Shown in pieces: positions 45,076 to 56,129 of a stretch of DNA of 64,000 nt (positions within the stretch are counted from its first letter, which is position 1; every line of letters begins with the position of its first letter). The stretch is from Clitopilus passeckerianus (taxonomy: Eukaryota; Basidiomycota; Agaricomycetes; Agaricales; Entolomataceae), in NCBI GenBank assembly GCA_944990035.1, contig CALYLX010000112.1:124001-188000 (forward strand). The letters are read 5' to 3'. The notes beneath the pieces were generated by a model. It was not told the origin of the DNA and made no database searches. It saw nothing but the letters and a program-made list of their open reading frames with translations. The translations under genes were made by a program, and so were the position numbers.

Positions 45076-45858
45076 TCACGCATTCTCTGCAACCTTGGTT
45101 CCACCACCAGCTGCCGTTGAGGCGTATGGAGTATTAAGACTGTGGGGTCCGCTTTCCAATGGTGCACTAGTCGCCGGAATGCCTGTCGAAGATGCCGGTG
45201 GCTCCTGAGTTCCCTGAACTCCGGCTGTGCCTAGGGCGTTCTGAGCCATCCCTTTGGCTTGCTCGATGTACGGCTCAGCTGCTTTCTGGGCAGAGGCTAT
45301 GTACGTCTTGCCAGTTTCAAAGGCGGTGGTAGCAGCAGACTAGAACAAAGATAGGATTATTAACATGCTATAAATTTTTACGACAGAGAAAATGGTCTAC
45401 CTGAGTGGCTGCGGCTGCGCTGCTTGCCAGATCCGTTGCTTGCTGAACATATCCAGCACCAGCTTCCTTAGCGGCCTCAAAATCACGCTGACCCTCTGTT
45501 ACAGCTGCATTAGTCTTCTGCTGCACCTGGAATTGGAGCTGCTCCGCGGTAGTAAGCCCACCAGTGATCTGAGGACCCTTGTTCTGGGTATAATTCTAGT
45601 AAGCAAAAGTTGAAGGTGAAAAGGATGGACAGTACCTGAGCTGTCTTGGCGGCAAATTCTGCAGCTTCGTGTGCAGTCTCTGCGTTCTTCTCGACCTGCT
45701 TTGCAACCTTTGCATTGGGTGCCTCAATCTGCGCTTCAGCAGCTGTAGTTTCGAGGGCGACTTGGCTATTGAACGCGATCAGCATCTCCCAAGGCGTGGT
45801 GGACGACGACAAACTCTTTCCCTGTAGCTTCGTCAACGTTGAATATCTTGCCAGACAT
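45076..45858 (-). CDS. conserved hypothetical protein, Ala/Gln-rich helical
   Basis: Four exons (45858-45815, 45765-45636, 45583-45401, 45339-45076) give 206 aa. After MSGKIFNVDEATGKDQ the protein is almost entirely predicted helix of low complexity: LETTAAEAQIEAPNAKVAKQ, VEKNAETAHEAAEFAAKTAQ, LQFQVQQKTNAAVTEGQRDFEAAKEAGAG and QQATDLASSAAAATQSAATT. The heptad-like Ala repeats recall LEA or apolipoprotein-type amphipathic helices that contact membranes, but this is only resemblance. The C-terminus is Pro/Ser/Gly-rich. The first intron (49 nt) was needed to bring ATG 45858 into frame. Possible beta-flanking gene of the A locus. Confidence 0.7.
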
Positions 45859-46350
45859 TGTAGTGTAATTCAGAAAGTAATAATGTTATTTTCTCAAAAT
45901 ATTCGAAATGAATTTATAGTTGAAGAGGGGGATACTGATGACATCATTGACTTCCGAATGACGACAGTCTACCTCATTCCTCACCGCTAACTGCAAAAGG
46001 CAACCAGATTCAATGGAGGAGACGATCCGGTTGTAGGCAAGAGAGGAGAGGGTGTCATAAATGGAGTGGGGTAACTAGTGGTGCTACAAACAGCCGGAAC
46101 AGTGAACACGAATGATATAACTTTAGACGAAAAGAGTGTCGGTGTGGCATTACTACAGAAGAAAAGAGAAAAGGAAGGTCCTCATCGTGATTCAAACAAG
46201 ACAGACAAGTTGAAAAAGAAAATTGGGAGAGTGAGAGGCACATGCAGAGAAACGACACAGAAAGAAAAAGAAAAAGAGAAAAGAGAGATCTATGGGTAAT
46301 CTTGCAAACTTGCGTCTTTCTGAATCCTGACGCCTTGGCGGAACTTATCT
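45859..46350. other. intergenic with polypurine tract, 3' of glycogenin
   Basis: 492 nt between two minus-strand genes. On the plus strand, about 46150-46300 is strikingly A/G-rich (for example AAAGAAAAAGAAAAAGAGAA), a pyrimidine tract in the minus-strand sense. It lies just beyond the glycogenin stop, so it would be part of its 3' untranslated region or the promoter of the next minus-strand gene. No coding sequence was recognised. Confidence 0.55.
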
Positions 46351-49300
46351 TCATTGCTGTTGCTCTTCATCCCAGGAACTCATCCTGAGGAACCTTGCAA
46401 GCACTTCTTCGGATCCACGCTTGAATAGATCAACACCACGAGCGGGATCCCAAACTCGACCGGGCTTCCTGCGTGGACTATTCAGAGGCTGACCATCTGC
46501 GGGAGACACAGGACCCGCAGAAGAAGCTGGAGAACCAAGCGACGATTCACCAGACAATTGCCTGTTCATGGGAGAAGGCGATGGAACGAGAGGAGACTGG
46601 GTGGTACGGAGTGTCGGTTTGGGTGTGGTGGGTATGGAGTCGGGGCTAGCAACCAACGGAGGTGTGCCAGTGGAAGCACGACGGCTCAAAGTCTTGGGAG
46701 AAGACGTCTTCTCGGCACGCCGACCATTAGACGGAACATTCGCCAAAGGCGTCATAGACGCAGGCGGAGTGCCAATGGGAAGACGACGGATAGTAGAAGC
46801 TGGAGACGATGTCTTCTCAAGGCGTTGCTGAGGCTCAGCCACCGAAGGTGAAGACGCAGGTGGTGTAGGAGTGTTTCCAGTAGACTGGCGGCGAACCACA
46901 ACCGGGGGAGAAGGAACCTTGTTCGCTTGTTTCTGAGCGATGGGCGGCGAGGTGGCCAGGGGAGAAGACAAAGTCTGCCTCCTCACAAGCGGTGGAGATG
47001 CTTGCTGCTTCTCGAACCTCTTCTGAGTTTCCCTTAGAGCACGGGATGGAGACGAGCTCACGGCAGCTTTGTCGGCCTGAGTACCGACATTGCTCACTGT
47101 CACAGGAGGTAACAGCTCCGACCTCGTAGTCGGCGCCCAGTGACGAGTGCCAGACATGGTCGGTCGTCGTTCCCGCCGAGACGGGCTTCTTGGCGTAACC
47201 TGAGGCAAAGGATCCGTTTGAACATCCTTGTTCTGAATCTCAATCTTATCTGTTTGGACACCCACATCCCGATATTGCTTGACAACTTCGCGTCTGCGCC
47301 CACTGGAAGAGCGACGACCAGATGCTGAGCCTCTTTGGGAAGATGACCTCCTGGGAGATTCGGCGTCGCTGTCATGGCCTGGACGCACAACCTCGTCGTC
47401 ACTATCATCGCCCTCATCTTCAACATCACCATCCCGACTGCCCGCCTCGACCTTGTCCTCCCAACTCTTGCTACTGCGCTTCTTCTTCCATTCTTCATCC
47501 TCCTCAAATGCGGGTGCTAAGGTTTTCGGTGTAGGAGGTTTGACCAACTTCTCCGCATACTTCTGGATGCTAGGCACAGTATCCCAGGCATTCGGATAAG
47601 AGAATGACGGCGGGAATCCAGGTAGGGGTGAAAGTGCAACCAAACTCCCTGGAACATGTCCCGGTGCCTGCCTCGAGGGCCTCTGTTCCGGAGTCGTTGG
47701 CATCTCAGACAATGACGTCTGGCTAGCTTGACTGTCGGGACTCAAGAACAAAGAAGGCCGAGGCGAATCAGCAGCGGGGAAAATGCGTCCCGGCATATGA
47801 CGCGGCTTATCTTCCCAAGGAAAAATGTGTTTCACCTTCGTTCGATCTGGGCTAGGAGTGGCACCGAGCTGCTCTTCACCAGTGACGTTACGGTAATGTC
47901 CCTGTCTGAGCAAAGACTCAGGTATGCCAGGCTGCGGGAGAGGTTCAAAGAGGGCCTGTGAATCGGGAGTCGAGTGCGACTGAGGGAATCGGGGGTAATC
48001 TTTAGAGTTCGGGTGGGTCGAATGCGGTGGAGGGGTGTCCCAGGTGTTGGGATAATATGTGTCCGTAGGAAAGGTTGAAGCTGGAGGCTGAGTTGTGGGG
48101 GGAGGGTCCACAGCCGGGTTCCAAACGAGCATTGGAGGAGAAAAGGGGCGCTGTGGTTGTGCATGTTCATCCCTAAGATAATCCTGACTCGGGCCGTTAT
48201 GCCTATGGTCATGCTGATGAGATTGGCCGTGCTGTGCATCATGGGCTCGATGATGCCCATGATCATATCCTCTAGAACCAGGCCTTTGGTGACGATCATG
48301 GCTTGAGGTACGACTCTGCCTATGAACTGAACCTCCTCCCTCGCCGGGGTACTGCTCATCTGCGGAGGATTCTGAGGCAAAGTATTGCTGGCGAACGTAT
48401 CGTGGAGTGGGGGTTGCAGGGGGAAGGTCGACAGTGCGAAGGTATGGGCTTGGAGGCACTTCGTTGGGTCCAGGGGTACCTAGTCTGTAGCTAGACATCC
48501 CTCCTTGTTGTTGACCCCGCTGAGCTGCCGAAGCTTTCTTCCAGTCCTCTTCGGAAGAATCTATCCAGACCTCAGGGGAATTTTGGTTCCGTAAAGACAA
48601 ACCTTCCTCGCTATATGCGAAGTCCTGAACCTTGCTTTTTGGCTTGGGACGAATGAGATCTATGCGCCCCTCCAATGGCATGGTCCAGTATTCTCCGTGA
48701 TGTGGACCAGCTGCTGAAGCCTTGTAGTCATACGGCGCTGCCCTAGACGCGCCGAGGCCTTCGATTGCTACTCTTTTAAGCTCATCCAAGCTCAATGAAC
48801 TTGTCGTCGAAGGCTGAGATTCAGAAGTCTCTCGAGAAATGCCTTTAGTATTCCAGACGGACTCGTAGTGCGTCTCCTGAAACAGCGAGGACTGGGTGTC
48901 CTCGTGGGCACGATAATGACGATCATAGACGTCATACCACCTATCGACCAGACGGTCGTAATTATAAGCCTGTTGTGAAGACTCAGAGGGAATTGAAAGA
49001 GGGCTCGTAAACGGGGTCCTGTGGCCAAGACTATTCCATGGTTTGTTCGGGCCGATGAAGTGTATGTTGGATATCTGAGATCCAAACCTCTCGTATGCTG
49101 GCGCGTATCTAAATATCCATGATCAATCAGCTGCAGGAAGCATAGAATGATGGAGAAACTTGCGTATATGCGGCTGTGGGCGTGGTATTATAAATAAAAC
49201 TCAGCCTGTTCCAGTCATTTCCTCGCCACTCATTGAGTAAGCCCTGATCGCCGCCGTCCCATGACCCTTTGGAATTGAACAGTTCTATGAGCTCTGTGAA

Positions 49301-49971
49301 CTTCTGTTCTCCGGGGGTGAGAACCATGAATCCTGAGTTGAATATGTCGGGCCATCCGACATCCGGGACTGCAGAGAAGTCATGGGACAGTGTGAAGAGG
49401 TTGGACAGCGGACGGATCGGAAGAACGTCGGCATCGAGGAAGATGAGCTTGGAGAACTGAACAAGTCGGAAAACATGCAATTTGGTAAGGACTGTGTCGA
49501 GGTCAAGACGACCTGTTGATAGAGTTTCAGCATACAACCACGAACGTCATTGTGAACAAATGACAAGTATTTGGGTTCGAGAACGACCGCTCTTAACCCT
49601 CATCGCCCAAAGTCAAGAAACAACTGTATTCGCACTACGCGGGTTTACAGATAACGGGTAACAACTCGAACGCGTCGCTCGCCATGAGAATACTTTGCAA
49701 GCCGATACTCACCTAATAATTTCAAACCGGTTTCGTCTTCTTGACTGATGACCTCCACGCCCACCACTAAGTCAAACGCGCTCCTCAACTGCTTGATAGT
49801 CGATACATCTACTGTCTCTGGCGTGACGAGACAAACCAGCTGAAAGCGGATTTCCTGGTCAGAGGAATTGGGATGCAAATCCTTGAGAGCACCAGCTACA
49901 GCGAGAGCGCCAGGAAGATAAGAGTCTGAAGTTACAAGAGTTACAAAGGCATAATTATTAGAAGTGGACAT
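46351..49971 (-). CDS. glycogenin glucosyltransferase with long disordered tail
   Basis: GT8 family self-glucosylating primer of glycogen synthesis. Three exons (49971-49713, 49512-49164, 49108-46351) give 1121 aa, about twice animal glycogenin. The catalytic domain (first ~260 aa) has AFVTLVTSDSYLPGALAVAGAL, FSKLIFLDADVLPIRPL (DxD metal motif), FNSGFMVL, DGGDQGLLNEW and ISNIHFIGPNKPWN. The second intron uses a GC donor (GCAAGT at 49163). The rest is Pro/Ser-rich, with a His-rich stretch (HGHHRAHDAQHGQSHQHDHRH), VQTD-type repeats, and near the end four imperfect repeats of the type EKTSSP...RR.STGTPP. The C-terminal WDPARGVDLFKRGSEEVLARF resembles the glycogen-synthase-binding helix at the end of animal glycogenin. 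Glycogenin is a known neighbour of agaric A loci. Confidence 0.92.
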
Positions 49972-50340
49972 AGTCCACTGGAAAGAAACTAGAGAAAAGT
50001 AGAGGATGGAAGAAGCAACTTCATAACCACCAGAACATACAGATTTCCCAATTTATGGTCCCTTACGTAAATCATTTTTATCAAGGTTCACACAGGGTCC
50101 TAACTACGCAATTTCTAGGGTCAATCCAAACTTTCCGCCCTTTTTCACTGGGATTTCCAGAATCTTTCGCCCAAACAGGCCAAAATTACCCTGTTCAATG
50201 GCCCACCGGGGGATTCCTTGATCGCAAAATGAATGAAAGAACCTGAAAGGCTGATAAGGAGTTCTTGACGAAGATGATTGTCAATTGTTGGCTGTGACAA
50301 TTTGAGTCACGGCTTCGACCTGGCTTTGAGTCCGCATCAT
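49972..50340. promoter_or_regulatory. divergent upstream region, glycogenin / CQD1
   Basis: 369 nt between divergent starts. No specific site recognised. Confidence 0.4.
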
Positions 50341-52727
50341 ATGGCAGCCAGTCTCTGGCGCTTGTCCTCCTTGCCAGTAGGCCTTCGTGCATCGCTGCTA
50401 CGACCGCCAGCGACATCAAGAATACCGGTATGGAGACAACCTGCACGTTTTTCGTCGACAACCACAGCCGGAAGAGCCCCGTACTTCTTCAAACGTCCTA
50501 GCATCCTTTGGTTAATTCCACTTGGAGGCGGGTTGACTCTATACTTTGCACCGAGGGCCCAATCGTCACCTCGCGCTATCTTTGCGTCTCCAACGGTGAT
50601 ACCATGCCCTCCGCCGAAAGACGAACTCGAACCCATTATCTTGTCCCCATCTGAGCATGAACGCACCATGCTTGGTCGGATTACCGGCTTCCTAGGCGAA
50701 AAAATCTGGGAGCCTATTCTCACTGGCAAACGTTTTGTGTACCTCTTCTTTCTCTTCGTGCCTATCATTATATGCAGTCCCATGCTTCTGGTGGGGAGGC
50801 CTGAGAAGAAATACCGCGGCGATAGGTGGGGTGCTGTATGGTGGTATGATTTGCTTGTCTCGAGAATGCAGACAGCTGGGCCGACTTTCATCAAGGTACG
50901 TAACTCCTTAACTCTCTTTTCTTTCCTTCTCGCTGACACAAATTAAGTTGGCTCAATGGGCAGCATCTCGAGCAGATCTATTTCCTTCATTGCTATGTGA
51001 ACGCCTCGGATCCCTGCACTCCCGAGTCAAACCTCATTCGCTTGAATACACGACACAAGTCATAGAGAGAGTCTTCCAACTCCCATTCAATGAAGTTTTC
51101 GAGGAATTCAACGAGACACCTATTGGGACTGGAGCCATTGCTCAGGCATGTGTTTATGACGTAATGACCTTTACCTACAGAATATTGACTCTTCAATGCA
51201 GGTGTACAAGGCAACATTGAAGAAGGACCTTATTCCACCATCCTATCTTGGTCCCAAGCGGTCAAAGAAGAAGGTGGCGGATACTATCAGGCCAGCCCTA
51301 CTTCAGGACCCACCGCCATCCGTCCCTACCGCCTCCGTAGCTGTCAAAATCCTCCACCCTAAAGTGACGAAGACGATATCTCGGGACCTTCGCATCATGG
51401 GCTTTTTTGCCCAAGTCATATCGATGATCCCAGGGATGGAATGGTTATCTTTGCCACAAGAAGTCGAAGTCTTCGGGAATATGATGTATCAACAACTGGA
51501 TATGCGAAATGAAGCTGAGAACCTGATAACGTTCGAAAATAATTTTTCAACACGAAAAGTTCCTGTCACCTTCCCGAGGCCCCTCCAGAGCTACTCGACA
51601 CACGATATACTTGTTGAAGAGTATGAAAACGCTGTCCCACTCGAGGCTTTCCTAAAAAATGGTGGTGGCCCCTACGATGACGAAGTTGCTACCCTGGGCC
51701 TAGACGCATTCCTGGTAGGAGGATTTTCATTTCCAGAATTGGTCAGGATAGCCTTTCTGATGCCTTTCCTTGTAGAACATGCTTCTCCTAGACAACTTTG
51801 TACACTCCGACCTCCATCCTGGGAACATCCTGATTAAATTCATCAAACCACCATCAACGAAGGAACTACTCTATTCACTGTATAATTCCATTTTCCACAA
51901 AGATGAAGCCGTCAGTAACCCCTACACTATCACTCCGGAATCGAAAGAATCAGACCAAATTGCATCGCGCCTTCGCGCCTTGATGCCCTTCCCAGCAAAA
52001 TGGCGCGCCGAGCTGGAATTCCTTCACAAGGAAGGCTTCATCCCCGAAATCGTCTTCATTGATGCCGGCCTCGTAACGGTTCTCAATTCGACGAACCGGA
52101 AGAACTTCTTGGACCTCTTCCGCGCTGTGGCCGAGTTCGACGGGTACCGAACTGGTCAACTTATGATCGAACGTTCGAGAACTCCCGAGACTGCTATTGA
52201 CCCTGAAACGTTTGCGCTCAAGATGCAACATCTCATCCTCAGTGTAAAGCGGAAAACGTTCTCGCTTGGGCAGATCAAAATCTCGGACCTCTTGACTGAG
52301 GTGTTGAGGGCTGTGCGGGTTCACCATGTGAAGATGGAGGGGGATTTCATTAACACGGTCATTTCGATCCTGTTGTTGGAGGGTATTGGAAGACAGCTAG
52401 ATCCTGGTTTGGACCTTTTTGCAAGTTCGTTGCCCATACTCAGGCAGCTTGGAGGACAGATGGCGACCAGAGAGACTCTCAACAAGAATCTACCGTCAAG
52501 CAATTTGGGTGCTTTGCTGAAGGTTAGCATTTGTTCTTTGATCATGCCGAGCTTGTTGACCGCGTATCCGCAGGTTTGGGTATACATTGAAGCACGCTCT
52601 TTCATCTCATCTGCCGTTATAAATGCTGATGACCTAGTTAAATATGACCTGTAAGTCGTTTCGCCTTTGAATTAGCTGATCGTTACAGCCTAACCACATT
52701 CTTTGCAGATTAACACCGTCTATATAA
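50341..52727 (+). CDS. CQD1: mitochondrial ABC1/ADCK2-type kinase-like protein (CQD1/YPL109c)
   Basis: Inner-membrane ABC1 family protein; the yeast relative affects coenzyme Q distribution. Six exons (50341-50895, 50948-51145, 51202-51714, 51776-52522, 52574-52650, 52709-52727) sum to 2109 nt, 702 aa. It has an Arg-rich mitochondrial presequence, a membrane segment (RFVYLFFLFVPIIICSPMLLV) and the ABC1 motifs: GPTFIKLAQWAASR, IGTGAIAQVYKATL (GC donor intron after AIAQ), VAVKILHP, HSDLHPGNIL and FIDAGLV. It ends LVKYDLLTPSI. A longer reading through another acceptor at 52756 is possible but lacks any family resemblance. I recall YPL109-type genes as syntenic with agaric A loci. Confidence 0.9.
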
Positions 52728-52925
52728 TTCTCTGTAACACGCTGTTTTTTTCTTAGATATGTACTAGAATGGACACTACAAATAGACGTAATACTACTCT
52801 ACTCAATCATAAGCCAGTATCCAGTATCTTCCAGCCTCGCTCCTGAACAGCGTGAGATCCCGATATCCAGTGTGGACGCGACGCCAGCTTCATTCAGTAT
52901 GATTGGTTTGATTGGCCGTCATTAC

Positions 52926-54095
52926 ATGATTCGTTCACAATCCTTCTTCTGTTGCACTGACGCTGGTTTTCTGCACCGACCCAAATATGCCGGACAACTC
53001 CCTAACGTTCAATCGTAAGGTTCTATCCACCGTTTAGTTGACAGTTCTGGGCCCTCAACACTCCAGGTTAGAAACTGTTCAAGGAATAACCGAATTCCGT
53101 TAGTTCGCTACTTTCAGTATCTCGTTTGCCTTCTTGACCTCGCGAATGCATTATTCAGTGGAGGTGGCCATTCACCAGATCCTGTATCTGAGGCAAATCT
53201 ATCCCGCCGAGCTCTTCGTCCGGAGGAAGAAATATGATACCCCTGTCTTCCAATCGAGGCATCCAACTTTGAATAACTACATTTCGGGTGCCGTGAAGGC
53301 TGTGGGCGAGGAGTTAGCCAGGGTGAGTGCTCCTCGGGATCCTTAGGACGTATCAATCTCATGTTTGAGAACTGGGCCAGGGCACCGTCGACAAGGTTGT
53401 TGTAGTGATCAAAGACAAGGAGCAAGTCGCTTTGGAACGGTTCATCTTCTCGATTGACAGCATGATTGAAGTGGAGGCGTTCAACAAAGATACGAGGTGA
53501 CCTTGGGTACCATTGAGGCTATCGGGGCGCTTCTGACTAGCTCTGCAGCGTGGATGGTGCAATGACAACCCAAACGCTGGGCCAATACTTCCGGTCATTC
53601 CTGGTCAAGCTCTCGACGATAGAATCACAATTGGGAATTCTTGACGAAGCTGGTGCGTTCCGTATCAACTGACGATAAGCATCCCTAATAGATCTGACCT
53701 ATAGACGAGGTTACTTTTGCGGTCGTCCTTGAACTCAAAGAGGACAAAGTGCCCACATCCTCCAAACCCAAAGTATTGGTCTTTGTCCTGACTCTCCCAA
53801 GCGAACTGATGACCGATGTGTAAATTAACAGGAGCCTGCACCATGGATGCCGGCCAATACCCAGGACACAACAGCGGGTGTACACGAAGATGCTGAGCTT
53901 CACCTCATCCGAGCTGTTGATACCGGAGTAATGAATGTACGGCCTCTATTTCAATTCTTTGCGGATAAAATTCGAACTCTTTGCTAGTTATCCTTGGCTG
54001 TCCAAGAATCGGCCATCAAGCTAGATCGAGAAAGTACTCGAAGACGCGCGGCCATGCAGGCGAAACAGAAAGCGGCCGGAAAAAGGCCAGAATAA
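52926..54095 (+). CDS. REV7: REV7/MAD2L2-like HORMA protein (DNA polymerase zeta subunit)
   Basis: HORMA-domain adaptor of translesion polymerase zeta. The core is clear: FLEVAIHQILYLRQIYPAEL, RRKKYDTPVFQSRHPTLNNYISGAVKAVGEELARG, TVDKVVVVIKDKEQVALERF, SVDGAMTTQTLGQYFRSFLVKL, VTFAVVLELKEDKVPT, EPAPWMPANTQDTTAG, LHLIRAVDTGVMN and a basic tail to the stop at 54093-54095. The 5' end is uncertain: exon 2 (53067-53098, 32 nt, LETVQGITEF) joins in phase to exon 3 at 53159, and upstream to a frame ending at 53014 that starts at ATG 52926 or 52899. ATG 52987 (MPDNSLTFN) looks more like REV7 N-termini but is out of phase by one with the same donor. Confidence 0.83.
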
Positions 54096-54131
54096 ATTAG
54101 GAATTGTCCTATATTAGCATTCACAGATATC

Positions 54132-55976
54132 CTAAACGTCAACTCGTATACGCTGAATTATGGGTATGATTCGCTCCCACTCCTCCATTGCCTGCGCATA
54201 TTGAACAAATTAAAAAGGTCTCCCGCACCGATACCACACAGCACATACCGCTTTATAGAACTCGATCTGCCCGTCTGCAAGGTCATGCAGCACCTCCTTC
54301 ATCTCTGCTTCCTTGGCGTGTTGGAACACCTTCTGTTCGCGGAGTGTCTCGTCGCTGAAGGCGTCCGAAGTTTCGTGGGCCGTTGTCACTGCATCCTGCA
54401 ACTGTAGCATAGTCAGCCTCTCACACAAGGCCCACAGAGGCTGGTTCTTACCTCCTTGATCTTCGAATCCAACTTCCTCATCTTCTCGACCCTACTTCGG
54501 TCATCGTCGGCACCTCTAATCGCATCTACTCGGTCCCTGATATATGCGCTCAATCCTAAACCACTACTTCCTGCATGACCACTGATGACTGCGGCCAGTC
54601 GGTCCCTTTCAGCAGTAACGCCGGAGAGGTACTCTGAGAGTTCTTCAAAGTCAAGTTGTTTCTGGTCTCGGAGTTTGAGAACGGCGCGATTGGCGTGTGA
54701 GTAGGATAGGAGAGAATGAAGGTGAAGGAGGAAGGGGTCCGTTGAGGTTTGCGTCTATGAAGAACATCTAGTGATCTTATACGTATAACAGAGAATAGCC
54801 TTACTGTATGACGCAGCAATGCAGAAAATTCCAAGAGTGTGTTTGAGAAGTGATTCAAAGGATCAGTGATACCTGATTCCAAGAACCCTAGACCTTGAAC
54901 AGCAACTGCCAAATCATGGTAATCTGCCGTGAGGTCTTCATTGGATTCCGGACCGTCTCTTTAGTATCTTAGACACACTAGATTTTGCAAGATACCACCA
55001 CTTGCGGTGGGGAAGAAACACTCACCGCTTGTTCGATTGCGAATCCTCGTCATTAACCTCTCGGATGAAATTAACCCTTCCTCGAACTTATCGACACCTT
55101 CTCGCATTGCAACAAATCGCTCGTCAGGCTTCTTTACTTTTGCAAAAGCATTGAGCAAAGTATCGGAAAGGTTGTCGATGAGCCCTGGTGTCGGTTCGGG
55201 GCCGGGAGGATGAGCGCTGTGTTGGTGCATATAAACGTGCTAATCCTGCCATCAGGTCGCTCCTAGAGGAAAATACCGTTGTCACATACCCATTCCGTTG
55301 ACTCAAAGAATGCCCGTAGCAACGTGCTTCGCTGTAATGTGGGATGGCGAGAAATCCGTTGCAGGAATATATGAAGACTGGAAGGGGATGTCAGATAAAG
55401 GAGACAGAGAAGTTATTTGCAGAACTGACTCGGCCCTTCGCCTTTCAATGAATTCTGGACTGAATCTGTCACCTGTAATATACTCTGAGAGATGAGGAGG
55501 TTAGTGCTGATATGGTGACAGTGAGATGATGGCATACCCAGTCGATGCTTGTCTGGTAATGGAGGAACAACGCAGGCAGGGAAGTCCTTAACAAGGTTGT
55601 TCCTTAGAAAGACGAAGTCTTGGAAGCGCCGCCTTGATGATGGATTAGGAGTCGAGAAGATTGGGAGGTTAGTCTACCAGGGAGCAATGGAGCAGGTTGA
55701 GCAGGCTGCGGAGGCTAAGAGCAGCTATCGACGCACCTTGGCTTGCACCAAGTAAGATACGTAGGCATCCTTGGTCTCTGCTAGCTCCTTGACTGGATCC
55801 TTAACGAATGTAATGAGATACCCCTCCCATTTGGGGTCGTGAGGCCCTTCGCTATCCGAGGTGCTTTGTCTGAAACCGGGGCCGGTTGTTGCACGCTCTT
55901 CAGGTTCGTACGCAGGTGCAGCAGTATCCGTCTCCCATGTAACACTATCGAAAACGTCTTCGTCGTCGCCTAGCAT
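54132..55976 (-). CDS. SNX4: sorting nexin SNX4/ATG24 (PX-BAR)
   Basis: Peripheral membrane protein for endosome-to-Golgi recycling and selective autophagy. The start MLGDDEDVFDSVTWETDT is at 55976. The PX domain lies in exons around 55900-55290: WEGYLITFVKDPVKELAETKDAYVSYLVQAK, RRRFQDFVFLRNNLVKDFPACVVPPLPDKHR (phosphoinositide-binding Arg and Pro loop), RFSPEFI, then the end of the domain. The BAR coiled coil follows: KKPDERFVAMREGVDKFEEGLISSERLMTRIRNRTSG, FLESGITDPLNHFSNTLLEFSALL and LSEYLSGVTAERDRLAAVISGHAG, closing with AMEEWERIIPIIQRIRVDV. Family features and length agree with fungal Snx4/Atg24. The gene is divergent from the next, 153 nt apart. Confidence 0.9.
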
Positions 55977-56129
55977 GGTGTTATGGTCGTAAATAAGGGT
56001 TCCTCGCTGGGCTCTGCTGCAACGCCAAGGGCGTTAATGATTGACACTGACCTTACATAACGCAACTGCGCCTTCCACGTCCTGCATCAATCGTAACCGC
56101 CATTTCACCATTTCTCAACGGTGGCCGTC

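Noticed and set aside
52756..53018. Longer C-terminus of CQD1 through an acceptor at 52756
   Set aside because: The frame is open but ends in sequence without resemblance to the family. The short exon giving LVKYDLLTPSI matches my recollection of fungal relatives and leaves room for REV7.
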